Shown in pieces: positions 27,200-36,931 of a DNA stretch of 63,516 bases. Made by a program: the position numbers and the translations under genes. Every line of letters begins with the position of its first letter. Position 1 is the stretch's first letter. The DNA comes from Candidatus Mediterraneibacter intestinavium. Its GTDB lineage: Bacteria > Bacillota > Clostridia > Lachnospirales > Lachnospiraceae. Where the stretch lies: positions 1 through 63,516 of the forward strand of contig DWXK01000011.1 of the NCBI GenBank assembly GCA_019119205.1. The letters run 5' to 3'. The notes beneath the pieces were generated by a model. The model had not been told where the DNA came from. It ran no database searches and saw nothing but the letters and a program-made list of their open reading frames with translations.

Positions 27200-28420
27200 A
27201 TGAAGTATGATTTTACAACAATTATGGACCGCCTTGGAAAAGATGCTATCGCTGTAGACATTCCCCATGCCGGAAACGGGAAAGGTTTCTTTGCGGATGC
27301 CAGGGTCAAAGACGGATTCAGCATCATCCCCATGTGGGTCGCTGATATGAACTTTCCTACCGTCCCTACCATTCCCGAGGCAATAATAGAAAGGGCAAAA
27401 CACCCTGCTTACGGATATTTTCAACCCACAAAAGATTATTTTGACGCGATCATCCGCTGGCATGAAGACCGCTACGGCACTTCCGGACTGACCCCGGAAT
27501 GCATCGGTTACGAGAACGGTGTCCTGGGTGGTGTTGTCAGCGCCCTGCGCATCCTGTGCCAGCCCGGCGATTCCATCATCATCCAGTCCCCAACTTACAT
27601 CGGTTTTACTCACTGTGCGGAAGATAATGGATGGAACCTGGTCCTCAACCCGTTAAAACAGGATGAGAAGGGAGTCTGGCGCATTGATTATGAGGATCTG
27701 GAGGAAAAAGTCTCTCAGCAGGACATCCACACAGCAATCTTCTGTTCCCCCCATAATCCTGCAGGAAGAGTATGGGAAAAATGGGAGATTGAAAAGCTTA
27801 TGGAGATTTACAGGAAATACAACGTATTTGTTGTGTCTGATGAGATCTGGGCGGACCTTACCATGCCCGGTCATCATCACACCCCTACCCAGATGGTCTC
27901 CGAGGACGCCCGCATGCGCACTATCGCCATGTACGCGCCGTCAAAGACTTTTAATCTTGCAGGGCTGGTGGGATCGTATCATGTAGTCTACAATCCTTAC
28001 CTCCGGAGCCGGATGACACAGGCTGGAGCCGCAACACATTATAATGCGATGAACGTACTTTCCACCCATGCACTTATCGCAGCATACAGCCCGGAAGGGC
28101 GTGAATGGCTGGATGAACTGTGCCAGGTCCTTAACGGAAATCTGGATTATGCAGTTTCCTATATCACTAAGAATTTTAAGGGTGTTAAGACCAGCAAACC
28201 GGAAGGGACTTATATGCTTTTCCTTGACTGCACAGAATGGTGCCATACTCATGATATCGATATTGATGCGGTCCAGAAGCGGGGTATTGAAGTCGGCGTG
28301 ATCTGGCAGGACGGACGTCCGTTCCACGGTAACTGCCACATCCGTCTGAATCTGGCGCTGCCTCACAGTCTGGTAGTGGAAGCCTTTGACCGGATGAAGA
28401 AATACGTTTTTAATGATTGA
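27200..28420 (+). CDS. PatB/MalY-type aminotransferase (cystathionine beta-lyase)
   Basis: 406 aa, PLP fold type I. Family start with KDAIAVDIPHAGNG, WVADMNFPTVPTI, cofactor lysine K249 in YAPSKTFNLAGL, SDEIWADL and phosphate-binding segment. MalY/PatB enzymes split cystathionine or cysteine conjugates to pyruvate, ammonia and a thiol. Divergent from the collagen-like gene, monocistronic, with a terminator at 28431. GGAAGGAG precedes the start. Confidence 0.92.
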   Translation: MKYDFTTIMDRLGKDAIAVDIPHAGNGKGFFADARVKDGFSIIPMWVADMNFPTVPTIPEAIIERAKHPAYGYFQPTKDYFDAIIRWHEDRYGTSGLTPECIGYENGVLGGVVSALRILCQPGDSIIIQSPTYIGFTHCAEDNGWNLVLNPLKQDEKGVWRIDYEDLEEKVSQQDIHTAIFCSPHNPAGRVWEKWEIEKLMEIYRKYNVFVVSDEIWADLTMPGHHHTPTQMVSEDARMRTIAMYAPSKTFNLAGLVGSYHVVYNPYLRSRMTQAGAATHYNAMNVLSTHALIAAYSPEGREWLDELCQVLNGNLDYAVSYITKNFKGVKTSKPEGTYMLFLDCTEWCHTHDIDIDAVQKRGIEVGVIWQDGRPFHGNCHIRLNLALPHSLVVEAFDRMKKYVFND

Positions 28421-28430
28421 TACACATACT

Positions 28431-28457
28431 GAAGGGGCTGACCGTCAGCCCCCTTTT
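28431..28457. terminator. Terminator between patB-like and glycosyltransferase genes
   Basis: aaggggctgac pairs with gtcagccccctt, followed by tttt on the plus strand and preceded by a few bases only; it may serve both convergent genes. Confidence 0.75.
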
Positions 28458-28461
28458 CTCC

Positions 28462-29544
28462 TCATTCTCTCCTTTGTCTTTTCTGTTCAAAATAGTTTTT
28501 ATTCATCAGATAGTATTCTGACTCCGGTCGGAATTTCCCCGCCATTTCATTATACTGTTCTGCCCGTTCCATGTCCCCCATCCGGTCATAACACACGCAC
28601 AGAGAGACTGCCGGTAAAAATCCATAGCACTCCTCGCGGATAAACGCGCCGGAAGCCATCTCCTTTTTGGCGCTCAGCGCCTGCTCATACCAGAAGACAG
28701 CCTGCTCATATTTCCCCCGGTCCTGAAAATGCCTCCCAAGATCACAGCAGGTCTCTCCCCGGGGGACATCATATTCCAGTGCACGAAGGAGCGACCGGAG
28801 CGCATCTTCTTCCTCACCCAGACCGTACAGGCATCCCGCCAGCTGCCGTGTGGCATCGATCCGGTTCTCCACCCAGCCGTCCGGTCTGTCCAGGAATTCT
28901 TCCAGGATACGGATGCCCTCCTGATATTGCCCGTGAAAATTCAGTTCCCGTCCATAATAATAGAGCGCCCTGCTGTCGAAAGCTTCCCCGCTCTGTTCCA
29001 TCTTTTCGTATATGCGCAGGTTCCTTTCGCTGTCCCCTTCCTTTACTTTCCTGTGTTCCACCGGGATATCCGCATAATAAATATTTCCCGCCGGCGGGAT
29101 CACTTCATGTACCCTGCCCTCAAAGGCAAATCCCATCCTGTTTCTGACGATCCGCTCCCTGTAATAAGAAAATGATGCAGTCCCATCCGTCTCAAAAGCA
29201 ACGGCATAGGGCATCATCACCATATCGATATCTGCCGGAAGTGACTCTTTCAGTTTTTTCAATCCTGACGCACTCTCCTCCGGAAGCACATCGTCCGCGT
29301 CCAGCCACATCAGATACTCCATCGTCCCCTTAGAAAAGGCAAAATTTCTTGCAGCAGAAAAATCATCCTGCCACAAAAGGTCATAGACTTTATCCGTATA
29401 TTTTCCTGCCTTTTCCTTCGTTCTGTCTTCGGAGCCCGTATCCACGATGACGATCTCATCCACCGCATCCTTCACGCTCTCCAGACAGCGCTCCAGTACC
29501 GCCTCCTCGTCCCGCACGATCATGCACAGGCTGACTGTGATCAT
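28462..29544 (-). CDS. Family 2 glycosyltransferase with TPR tail
   Basis: 360 aa from the ATG at 29544 (two upstream ATGs at 29550 and 29562 are possible). GT-A domain: MITVSLCMIVRDEEAVLERC start, IVIVDTGSEDRT, and metal-binding DADD at 82-85. From about residue 190 helical TPR-like repeats follow (ALYYYGRELNFHGQYQEGIR and similar). This group of GT2 proteins modifies surface or peptide substrates; acceptor unknown. It sits between the lyase and SRAP genes, with its own terminator region at both sides. Confidence 0.85.
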   Translation of the reverse strand: MITVSLCMIVRDEEAVLERCLESVKDAVDEIVIVDTGSEDRTKEKAGKYTDKVYDLLWQDDFSAARNFAFSKGTMEYLMWLDADDVLPEESASGLKKLKESLPADIDMVMMPYAVAFETDGTASFSYYRERIVRNRMGFAFEGRVHEVIPPAGNIYYADIPVEHRKVKEGDSERNLRIYEKMEQSGEAFDSRALYYYGRELNFHGQYQEGIRILEEFLDRPDGWVENRIDATRQLAGCLYGLGEEEDALRSLLRALEYDVPRGETCCDLGRHFQDRGKYEQAVFWYEQALSAKKEMASGAFIREECYGFLPAVSLCVCYDRMGDMERAEQYNEMAGKFRPESEYYLMNKNYFEQKRQRRE

Positions 29545-29568
29545 TTTCATACCTTCTTCCATAAAAGA

Positions 29569-29603
29569 TCAGAGAACGCCTTTGGGGGAACGTTCTTCTC
29601 TGA
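29569..29603 (-). terminator. Hairpin after the SRAP gene
   Basis: tcagagaacg pairs with cgttcttctctga (one bulge). On the minus strand it is followed by tcttttat. Confidence 0.5.
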
Positions 29604-29683
29604 TATATTATGATACTGGGAGCAAAATGCATTCTGCCCCCGCATCATATTCATCATATTATAGAAGGAACAGAAAATGGTGC

Positions 29684-30298
29684 TTAAAAGAGCGTGAGCT
29701 GTTCGTATTCCTGTTTCTTTTCAAGCAGACCTGGTATCCTTCCCAGAAATTCCGCGATACGGCTCTCTTCACAGATCCAGCTTTCTGCGTCTCTCCTTTC
29801 CAGGATGAGAGGCATGCGGCTGTGGACCGGAGCGACCGAGGGATTCGCCTCTGTAGTCAGGATGACAAACCGCCGCTCTCCATCAAATTCACCGTAGAAT
29901 CCGGCTAGGAACATATCCTCCTCATTTTCCTTGAAAAATTCGCTTTTCTCTTTCCGCCTGTTCCATTCATAGAACCCTGCCGCCGGGATAACGCACCGGT
30001 TTCTCCGTATCCTGTCCCGGAACATGCTTTTCTCCATGGCGCTCTCCGCCCTGGCGTTGATGATCAGGTTTCTTCCTGCCCCTGCCGGAAATCCCCATCG
30101 CATCCACTCCACCTGCAGATGTTTTTTCTCTGCTCCATTTTTCTCTCTTCCTCCGGCAGCGGCGATCAGGACGGGTGCCGTCTCAGACGGACGGACATCT
30201 CTTTTCCGCGCTTCTTCATTCTCCCAACATGACCGGACCGGCAGATCTGCATCGATCCTACGGAGCAGTCCGCTGCTTATGTAATATCTTCCGCACAT
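29684..30298 (-). CDS. yedK: SOS response-associated peptidase (SRAP/HMCES, YedK)
   Basis: 204 aa. The protein protects abasic sites in single-stranded DNA by a covalent thiazolidine link through C2, which becomes N-terminal after removal of Met (MCGRYYIS). Catalytic partners are visible: N81 (NARAES), E111 (CVIPAAGFYEW) and H159 (VHSRMPLIL). Slightly short, but all key residues are present. No LexA box was identified upstream. Confidence 0.92.
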   Translation of the reverse strand: MCGRYYISSGLLRRIDADLPVRSCWENEEARKRDVRPSETAPVLIAAAGGREKNGAEKKHLQVEWMRWGFPAGAGRNLIINARAESAMEKSMFRDRIRRNRCVIPAAGFYEWNRRKEKSEFFKENEEDMFLAGFYGEFDGERRFVILTTEANPSVAPVHSRMPLILERRDAESWICEESRIAEFLGRIPGLLEKKQEYEQLTLF

Positions 30299-30662
30299 TT
30301 TTTCACCTTATAGTTCAGACTCACGGGATCTGTTCCGCTGTCCTGTATTCTGTGCACATATTATATACCCATTCTTTTCCATGTGGAAGCAGAACTTCAC
30401 GTTACCTTTTTCCTCCTCTTTTTTCTCTTCTCCGTCCCTCATCTGGTCTCCCCTGCTCTTTTACTGTATTTTTATTCACTTTTTATGCAATTTATAGCAA
30501 GTTTATGCATAAATATAATTTTTATAAATTTACTCTTGCATAATTATAAAATGTGGTGTATAGTATGTTTTAGCTCACAGGAGCGGTACATCAACAGAAA
30601 AGATTCCGGTTCTGCATTGGATCCGGAACGCGGATAAAAATACATTTCAGGAGGCATTTACC
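30299..30662 (+). other. Upstream region of argG with ArgR-like boxes, no gene
   Basis: 364 bp without a supported gene. The left part (30299-30470) has no visible structure. The right part is AT-rich with TGCA-containing boxes near 30483-30515 and the argG promoter at 30536-30564, then a 100-bp leader ending in AGGAGG. Confidence 0.6.
30483..30564 (+). promoter_or_regulatory. argG promoter with ArgR-like boxes
   Basis: TTGCAT (30536-30541) and TATAGT (30559-30564) are 17 bp apart. tgcataattataaa (30537-30550) overlaps the -35 and spacer and is identical to the reverse complement of 12955-12968 at argC. Upstream boxes ttatgcaatttatagc (30483-) and ttatgcataaatataa (30503-) provide likely further half-sites. 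Confidence 0.75.
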
Positions 30663-31895
30663 ATGAGTAAAGAAAAAGTTGTTTTAGCATATTCAGGCGG
30701 ACTTGATACGACAGCGGTCATTCCGTGGCTGAAGGAAACATTCGGTTATGAAGTCATCTGCTGCTGCGTTGACTGCGGACAGGGCGAAGAGCTGGACGGT
30801 CTCGAAGAAAGGGCAAAACTTTCCGGAGCTTCCAAATTATACATTGAAAATATCGTTGATGAATTCTGCGACGATTTTATCATGCCCTGTGTAAAAGCCG
30901 GAGCTGTATACGAGAACAAATACCTTCTCGGAACATCCATGGCACGTCCCGCCATCTCAAAGAAACTGGTGGAGATCGCCCGGAAAGAAGGGGCTGTCGC
31001 CATCTGCCACGGCGCAACCGGAAAAGGAAACGACCAGATCCGTTTTGAACTGAGCATCCGCGCTCTGGCTCCGGATATCAAGATCATCGCTCCCTGGCGT
31101 ATGACCGATCTCTGGACCATGCAGTCCCGTGAGGATGAGATCGAATACTGCCGCAAGCACGGCATCGACCTTCCCTTTGACACAAAGCACAGCTACAGCC
31201 GTGACCGGAACCTCTGGCACATCAGCCACGAAGGACTGGAACTGGAAGATCCGTCTGTAGAGCCAAACTACGACGACCTGCTCGTGCTCACAGTTCCGCC
31301 GGAGAAGGCGCCGGACAAACCGGAGTATGTGACTATGACATTTGAGGAGGGTATCCCGAAATCCCTGAACGGGAAAGAGATGAAAGTATCCGAGATCATC
31401 ACAGAGCTGAACGCCCTGGGCGGCAAGCACGGCATCGGGATCATCGACATCGTGGAGAACCGTGTCGTCGGGATGAAATCCCGTGGCGTTTATGAGACAC
31501 CGGGCGGGACCATCCTCATGGCGGCTCACGAGCAGCTGGAAGAGCTCTGCCTTGACCGTGCTACATACGAAGTCAAGAAAGAGATCGGAAACAAGCTGGC
31601 ACAGGTGGTATATGAAGGAAAATGGTTCACACCTCTGTGCGACGCGCTCCGTGCATTCGTTGACGTGACCCAGCAGTATGTCACCGGCGAAGTAAAGTTC
31701 AAGCTGTATAAAGGCAATATCACAAAGGCGGGCGAGACATCCCCGTACTCCCTGTACAACGAATCCCTGGCAAGCTTCACCACAGGCGACCTGTACGACC
31801 ACCACGATGCGGACGGATTCATCAATCTGTTCGGACTGCCGCTGAAAGTGCGCGCCATGAAGATGCAGGAACTCTCAAAAGAGAACCAGAAATAA
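30663..31895 (+). CDS. argG: Argininosuccinate synthase
   Basis: 410 aa. Joins citrulline and aspartate with ATP. PP-loop [15 protein letters not shown] at 9-23, citrulline/aspartate segment [15 protein letters not shown], and [17 protein letters not shown]. Separate from the other arginine genes but under the same kind of operator. argH does not follow; an XRE gene comes next in the opposite direction after a strong terminator. Confidence 0.97.
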   Translation: MSKEKVVLAYSGGLDTTAVIPWLKETFGYEVICCCVDCGQGEELDGLEERAKLSGASKLYIENIVDEFCDDFIMPCVKAGAVYENKYLLGTSMARPAISKKLVEIARKEGAVAICHGATGKGNDQIRFELSIRALAPDIKIIAPWRMTDLWTMQSREDEIEYCRKHGIDLPFDTKHSYSRDRNLWHISHEGLELEDPSVEPNYDDLLVLTVPPEKAPDKPEYVTMTFEEGIPKSLNGKEMKVSEIITELNALGGKHGIGIIDIVENRVVGMKSRGVYETPGGTILMAAHEQLEELCLDRATYEVKKEIGNKLAQVVYEGKWFTPLCDALRAFVDVTQQYVTGEVKFKLYKGNITKAGETSPYSLYNESLASFTTGDLYDHHDADGFINLFGLPLKVRAMKMQELSKENQK

Positions 31896-31938
31896 AGGAT
31901 ACTTTTCTATCAATCTGAAACAGTATTGATGCAGTATT

Positions 31939-31982
31939 TAAGAGGAAACAGCCTTATCGTTCGCTGTTTCCTCTTATTTTTT
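31939..31982 (+). terminator. argG terminator
   Basis: taagaggaaacagc pairs with gctgtttcctctta, followed by tttttt. Thirteen or more base pairs with a T-run. Confidence 0.9.
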
Positions 31983-32027
31983 GTCCTTTATGATGATCTG
32001 CGGATCTTAAACAGACGATCGCAGTAT

Positions 32028-33122
32028 TCACTCAGAGATCAGCTCAAGAAATTCTTCATCCTTCCGCAGGAAATCATACCTGGGACTGGTCTGCAGTTCT
32101 TTTTTCAGGACAGGACGGACCCTTATGCCGAACTGTTCTTTTGCATCCTGCCACTCTCTCGTCTCTGCAGCGCCCAGCTCCTCTGTTCTGTTGTTTCTGT
32201 CTATATGACGGTAAAGCGGGGAGTCCGGTATTTTCCAGGGAGCTTTTGCCATAGTCAGCATCTCACGGATATACCTTACGCTCTCCCGGACATCCTGCTT
32301 TTTGACGGCAAGTTCCATAGGGATCAGGATGGAATTATAGCCCCACATCTCATAGAGTTCTGCGGTCTTCTGTCCGATCTCCGCGATCTTCTGTGCGTCC
32401 TCCTCCGCTCCTTCGTCCATGACGATATCCAGAAGTTTCAGAAGAGTCATATGGACTTCATTGATATCTCCCAGGATCTTTCCCTCCAGTATCCTCGCTG
32501 CCTCGTCTCTCTTTCCCTGTGCCGCCAGTATTCCGGATTTCATGATCCGCTTATCTGCACTGCGCTCCGGCATCAGTTCCAGAAGTTCCTCCGCGCGTTC
32601 ATATCTGCCCTGCCCGATATACTTACCTGCAAGCAGATACGCCGCGCTGCCCCTGATCTGTTCATCCTTTGCATTCTCTGCCACAAATTCATAGCGTGCT
32701 AATATTTTTTCCTGGTATCTCTCATGTTCTTCCCCGGAAAGATCCGCCTGCTCCAGAATAAACGAGCCCTCCAGTGTCACGTTCAGGCTGTACATCAGCT
32801 TCATGCAGTTCGGATATTCCCGGATCCGCTTCTCAGCCAGACAAAATCCTGCCCCAAACCCGCTGTCCTGTATTTCCTTTACCACCTCTTCGCACACCCT
32901 TGTGATCTCCTGGTCGGTCAGTTCCTCTTTAAAGCACAGCAGGGTGTTCACATCTGTCTCCAGAAGACGGGCAAGAGCGGGGAGGATCATAATGTCGGGA
33001 CAGGTGTTTCCCCTCTCCCATTTATTCACTGCCGAGGCGGACACCCCCAGCCGTTCCGCCACCTGCTCCTGTGTAAGCTCCAGCGCTTTCCTCTTTTCTC
33101 GTATCACTGTATGGATCGGCAT
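32028..33122 (-). CDS. XRE-family transcriptional regulator with helical repeat domain
   Basis: 364 aa. The HTH_3 domain is at 1-62 (IREKRKALELTQEQVAERLG, SASAVNKWERGNTCPD). The remaining 300 residues are helical with TPR-like spacing (YLLAGKYIGQGRYERAEELLELM). Such proteins may sense a peptide or other ligand. AAAGGAG precedes the ATG. No clear target gene; the neighbour at 33321 is in the same direction but separated by a terminator. Confidence 0.85.
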   Translation of the reverse strand: MPIHTVIREKRKALELTQEQVAERLGVSASAVNKWERGNTCPDIMILPALARLLETDVNTLLCFKEELTDQEITRVCEEVVKEIQDSGFGAGFCLAEKRIREYPNCMKLMYSLNVTLEGSFILEQADLSGEEHERYQEKILARYEFVAENAKDEQIRGSAAYLLAGKYIGQGRYERAEELLELMPERSADKRIMKSGILAAQGKRDEAARILEGKILGDINEVHMTLLKLLDIVMDEGAEEDAQKIAEIGQKTAELYEMWGYNSILIPMELAVKKQDVRESVRYIREMLTMAKAPWKIPDSPLYRHIDRNNRTEELGAAETREWQDAKEQFGIRVRPVLKKELQTSPRYDFLRKDEEFLELISE

Positions 33123-33262
33123 CGTTTCTGCTCCTTTCTCTGCGGAATGGCAGTTTGGATCTCCCGGGTTGAAAAGCTTTCATCCAGCCTTCCGCATCTC
33201 TTCTTGAATAAGATTATAGCAGGGAACTGCTGTCAGCCACAACGGAGTGTTCTTCAAAAGAT

Positions 33263-33287
33263 GAGCGGCGGAAATTAACCGCCGCTC
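33263..33287 (-). terminator. Terminator after the C39-like peptidase gene
   Basis: gagcggcgg (33263-33271), loop aaattaa, ccgccgctc (33279-33287); on the minus strand followed by atctttt. Confidence 0.8.
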
Positions 33288-33320
33288 AACTGCATGATAT
33301 CTGCCCCGCATTTTCCAGGC

Positions 33321-34244
33321 TTAAACCAGGGAAAACGCCCACAGATTGTTGATCTGATATTCCAGTGTATCATAGTCCCACAGGGTCTCACTTCGCTTCC
33401 GGCTGTTGGGATCATTGACCCGGATCTTCCCGTCCTCTACGCCGGTCAGCACGATAAAATGTCCCGTCGTCGTAAAATCTCCGGGCCGCATGCTGCATAT
33501 CACGGGATGACCGCTCTCCAGTTCTGAGAGGATCTCGCCCTCACTTAATCCCAGTTCCTGTCCCTGCACGCCAAAATGAACCGCGCCCTGGGTCATCAGC
33601 TCCCAGCTCGTTCCTGATTCTCCCGTATAATATCCCTGTTCCTCGGCATACTGCGCCACTTTATACGGAGTGATGCTGTTATCTCCTGTCAGCCCTGCTG
33701 CCACCATTGCGACTACTGTTGGCCCGCAGCCATTGATCGCGATCATGTTATCCCCGTACTGCGCATATCCCCACCGCTCGTCCCACTGCAGAAGGAGCGG
33801 AATCTCCCCGGACGTGACCTCTCCGATGTCTTCTGCCGGAGCCTGGTCCTTTTTCTCTGTATAGCCCAGCACAAAGTCTGCCGTCTCCTCATTATTGGAC
33901 AGCAGTTCCAGCAGATCTGCCGGATACTGATCTGCCTGCTCGAGCACCTGGCGCACAGTCTTGTTTGACTGAGCCAACTCTGTCAGCTTTGCCCTGACCT
34001 CCCCGTCAGAGATGCTCTGCAGGGCCGCCGTGTTCTGGACCTGATAAGAACCGGAATCTTTCTGAATCCCGGAGTCGGTCAATACAAAATTCTCCCCGAT
34101 AAAGTTTTTCAAAAAAAGCAGTGCTGCAAAAATCGGGATGAACATTACTGCAGACCGGATGATCCTTTGCAGCCGACGCTTCCTCCTGCCCCTTTTATTC
34201 AGGCGTCTCTTTCCCGGACGCCTTCGCCTCATATCCTCTGGCAT
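33321..34244 (-). CDS. Membrane-anchored C39-like cysteine peptidase
   Basis: 307 aa. Very basic N-terminus (about 30 residues, mostly Arg and Lys), one membrane helix (about 31-47), an extracytoplasmic linker, then a peptidase_C39_2 domain: LLLQWDERWGY, catalytic C173 in AINGCGPTVVAMV, H262 in TGHFIVLTGV and D278 in VNDPNS. It probably acts outside the membrane on wall or peptide substrates. Alone in its transcription unit with AAGGAGG upstream. Confidence 0.87.
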   Translation of the reverse strand: MPEDMRRRRPGKRRLNKRGRRKRRLQRIIRSAVMFIPIFAALLFLKNFIGENFVLTDSGIQKDSGSYQVQNTAALQSISDGEVRAKLTELAQSNKTVRQVLEQADQYPADLLELLSNNEETADFVLGYTEKKDQAPAEDIGEVTSGEIPLLLQWDERWGYAQYGDNMIAINGCGPTVVAMVAAGLTGDNSITPYKVAQYAEEQGYYTGESGTSWELMTQGAVHFGVQGQELGLSEGEILSELESGHPVICSMRPGDFTTTGHFIVLTGVEDGKIRVNDPNSRKRSETLWDYDTLEYQINNLWAFSLV

Positions 34245-34357
34245 TGTGTAACGCCTCCTTCGTCATGGAAGTTATTATATAGGGGATCATAGACGGAATT
34301 TTTAAACAATTTCTTAAGATTTTCGATAGTTAGAAGAAAGCGTTCCATTAAATAACA

Positions 34358-34394
34358 GGTGCCGCGTACTTTTACAAAAGTACACGACACCTGC
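34358..34394 (-). terminator. Hairpin after uraA-like gene
   Basis: aggtgccgcgtactttt pairs imperfectly with aaaagtacacgacacct. The following T-run on the minus strand is weak. Confidence 0.5.
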
Positions 34395-34417
34395 TGGGTA
34401 AAGTTTTCAGGATATTC

Positions 34418-35680
34418 TCACTCTTCTTCCCGGTCGTTCGTCAGTTTCAGTTTATCAAACACAAAGAACATCAGTCCCATGAGCATTCCTACCACACATG
34501 CCAGCACCATTCCGGTAAGCTGGATGCTTCCAAACTGAACAGTGATGCCTGAAAGTCCTGTCACGAAGATCACGGAGGTCATCGCCATATTGCGGGACTT
34601 TCCGTAATCCACCTGGGATTCCACAAGGATGCGGATTCCCGATGTACCGATCATACCGTAAAGCAGGAAGGAGATCCCGCCGATGACCGGACCTGGTATG
34701 GTATTGATCAATGTCGTCATCTTTCCGATAAAGGAACAGATGATGGAAAGCACCGCAGCACCTCCGATCACATACACACTGTAAACTTTCGTCATCGCCA
34801 TAACACCGATGTTCTCACCGTATGTGGTGGTCGGCACGGAGCCGATCAGTCCGGAGATCATGGTCGAGAAGTTATCCGCGAACAGGGAGCGGTGCAGACC
34901 CGGATCCTTTAACAGGTCCCGTCCTACGATCTTGCTCGTCACGATCTGATGACCGATATGCTCCGATGCGATCACAAGCAGGACCGGAAGGATGATCACT
35001 ATCGCCTCCCATTTAAACTTCGGTGCGGAGAAATTGGGGATCGCAAAGAAGGAAGCTGCCGCCACCTCTGAGAAATCCACAATCCCGCACGCGAGCGCCG
35101 CAATGTATCCCGCGATGATCGCGATCAGGATCGGGATGACCGACAGAAATCCCCGGAATACTACCGACCCGATCACCGCAGTCAGGAGCGTCACCAGAAA
35201 TACGATCACATTCTTCGGATCGATCACTTCATCTGCCAGCCCTGCGTTGGAAGCCGCTGTCCCTGCAAGTTCCAGTCCGATGAGCGCCACCACCGGTCCC
35301 ATCGCCGCAGGCGGCAGCACCACGTCGATCCAGTCCGAACCGAATTTATAGATGATCAGCGCCAGGATGCATCCCAGGAATCCAACCGCCACAAATCCGC
35401 CCAGAGCATAACTGTACCCCCACTTTGAGATCACGATCCCTGCCGGCGCCAGAAACGCAAAGCTGGATCCCAGGTATGCAGGCGCCCTGCCCTTCGTGAT
35501 CAGGATGAACAGCAGGGTTCCCACGCCGTTCATGAACAGCACGACTGCCGGATTGATCCCGAACACAAAGGGAACCAGCACAGATGCGCCGAACATGGCG
35601 AACATGTGCTGGATACTTAAGGGGACGAGCAGTTTAAAAGGTACTTTCTCCTCCACCTGTATGATTCTTTTGTTTTCCAT
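34418..35680 (-). CDS. uraA: Uracil/xanthine permease (NCS2/UraA family)
   Basis: 420 aa from the ATG at 35680 (GGAGGACAAG upstream). About 12-14 helices. Family signs: PFKLLVPLSIQHMFAMFG, VALIGLELAGTAASN-type region, the substrate-site glutamate in IASEHIGHQ and the loop SVPTTTYGENIGVMAMTKVYS. The sequence matches uracil transporters best (PTTTYGENIG). Monocistronic. A long hairpin (35714-35763) lies in the leader, so control by RNA structure is possible. Confidence 0.92.
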   Translation of the reverse strand: MENKRIIQVEEKVPFKLLVPLSIQHMFAMFGASVLVPFVFGINPAVVLFMNGVGTLLFILITKGRAPAYLGSSFAFLAPAGIVISKWGYSYALGGFVAVGFLGCILALIIYKFGSDWIDVVLPPAAMGPVVALIGLELAGTAASNAGLADEVIDPKNVIVFLVTLLTAVIGSVVFRGFLSVIPILIAIIAGYIAALACGIVDFSEVAAASFFAIPNFSAPKFKWEAIVIILPVLLVIASEHIGHQIVTSKIVGRDLLKDPGLHRSLFADNFSTMISGLIGSVPTTTYGENIGVMAMTKVYSVYVIGGAAVLSIICSFIGKMTTLINTIPGPVIGGISFLLYGMIGTSGIRILVESQVDYGKSRNMAMTSVIFVTGLSGITVQFGSIQLTGMVLACVVGMLMGLMFFVFDKLKLTNDREEE

Positions 35681-35713
35681 TTCTTGTCCTCCTCTTTCTG
35701 TCACTCTCTGCCT

Positions 35714-35763
35714 GTATCATACACCGCCGGGCGCGAGCCCTCTTGCGCCCGGTGTGATGATAC
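35714..35763 (-). promoter_or_regulatory. Long leader hairpin upstream of uraA
   Basis: On the minus strand gtatcatcacaccgggcgc pairs with gcgcccggcggtgtatgatac (one bulge, about 19 bp), loop of about 10 nt. There is no T-run after it, and the PyrR binding-loop consensus is not seen, so it is not a normal terminator. It begins 34 nt before the start codon. Confidence 0.6.
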
Positions 35764-35826
35764 CATTTCACAGTTTAGCATATCAGTGGCAAAAATGAAA
35801 TATTTCTTTTTTCAGACCGCACTCTG

Positions 35827-36918
35827 TTACTTATATGCTCTGCGCGCATTCCATACTTCCCGCATCACTCTTTTCACATTGCCTGAGGCGATCTTCTCGA
35901 TCTGTCCGGAAGTGATGCCCGCACGCCTCAGTGCATCCCACAACCGTTCCATATGCTGTACTCCGCTGATCCCCTCCGGAAGCGCCTCTCTCTCAAATCC
36001 ATCAAAGTCTGTTCCCAGTGCTACAGCCTCTTCGCCCGCCTGATCCGTCATCCGGCGGATATGCCGGACGATATCATCCATGCCCGCACGCGAAGTTCCT
36101 CCTTTCCCCGAAGGCTCTTTCAGAAATGCCGAATAGAAATTGACTCCGGCGATCCCGCCCTTTTCCCCCAGTGCACGCAGCATCTCATCCGAAAGGTTCC
36201 GGGGATGGGTACACAGGCTCCTGGCGTTGGAATGAGACGCCACGATCGGAGCACGGCTGTGGCGGATACAGTCCCAGAATCCTCCGTCCGAGAGATGGGA
36301 TACGTCGATGATCATCCCCAGTTCGTTCATCCGCTCCACCACTTCCATCCCGAACGGCTTCAGACCCCGCGCCATCACATCAGGATCCCGGCTGTTGGGG
36401 CTTCCGATACAGTTTTCGTAGTTCCAGGTCAGAGTGATCAGCCGGACCTTCTTCCTGTACAGTTCCTCCAGGCGTTCGATCTGCCCATTCAGGACTCCCC
36501 CTTCCTCCACAGTCAAAATCCCTCCTGTGCAGAGCCCCTCTGCCGGACCGGGTGACTTCTTCTGCTGAATGCCGTGATCTGATTCCTGAAGATCCCTGAG
36601 AATGCAAAACTGCTCATCCTCCGCAGAAGATGCCAGCCTCACCATCTCCAGAACATCCCTGTAAGCCAGATCCCACACTTCCCTTCCGGGCAAAATGCGC
36701 TCACCCCGCCCGGTCTCCGAAGGGTCTGCTCCTTTCTCCGGGCGGTCCGCTTCCCCGGCGTGATCCCGGGCGTTTACAAAGCAGGCAAAAAACTGAGCTT
36801 CCGCCCCGTTCTGACGCAGCCTGTCAAGATCCACGCACAGCCCGTTCTTTTTCAAAGACCGTGCGTTTCCCTTCCAGATCTCGCTTAAAGTGTCACAATG
36901 CATGTCGATCCAATGCAT
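35827..36918 (-). CDS. Membrane dipeptidase (peptidase M19)
   Basis: 363 aa from the ATG at 36918, behind AGGAGGGATGGG. Metal-binding HxD at the start (DMHCDTLSE, H7 and D9), then ITLTWNYENCIGS, IIDVSHLSDGGFWD, and IVASHSNARSLCTHPRNLSD. Zinc dipeptidases split dipeptides, including D-containing ones. The gene is 13 nt after the rubredoxin-glutamate synthase gene, so the two are expected to be cotranscribed; this may tie dipeptide breakdown to ammonia or glutamate handling (inference). Confidence 0.92.
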   Translation of the reverse strand: MHWIDMHCDTLSEIWKGNARSLKKNGLCVDLDRLRQNGAEAQFFACFVNARDHAGEADRPEKGADPSETGRGERILPGREVWDLAYRDVLEMVRLASSAEDEQFCILRDLQESDHGIQQKKSPGPAEGLCTGGILTVEEGGVLNGQIERLEELYRKKVRLITLTWNYENCIGSPNSRDPDVMARGLKPFGMEVVERMNELGMIIDVSHLSDGGFWDCIRHSRAPIVASHSNARSLCTHPRNLSDEMLRALGEKGGIAGVNFYSAFLKEPSGKGGTSRAGMDDIVRHIRRMTDQAGEEAVALGTDFDGFEREALPEGISGVQHMERLWDALRRAGITSGQIEKIASGNVKRVMREVWNARRAYK

Positions 36919-36931
36919 CCCATCCCTCCTA

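Noticed and set aside
30957-31805. 282-codon minus-strand open frame inside argG
   Set aside because: argG is complete and conserved; the antisense frame has no family resemblance.
35705-35826. PyrR attenuator or purine riboswitch in the uraA leader
   Set aside because: The PyrR binding-loop consensus and a following T-run are missing, and no purine riboswitch core could be made out.
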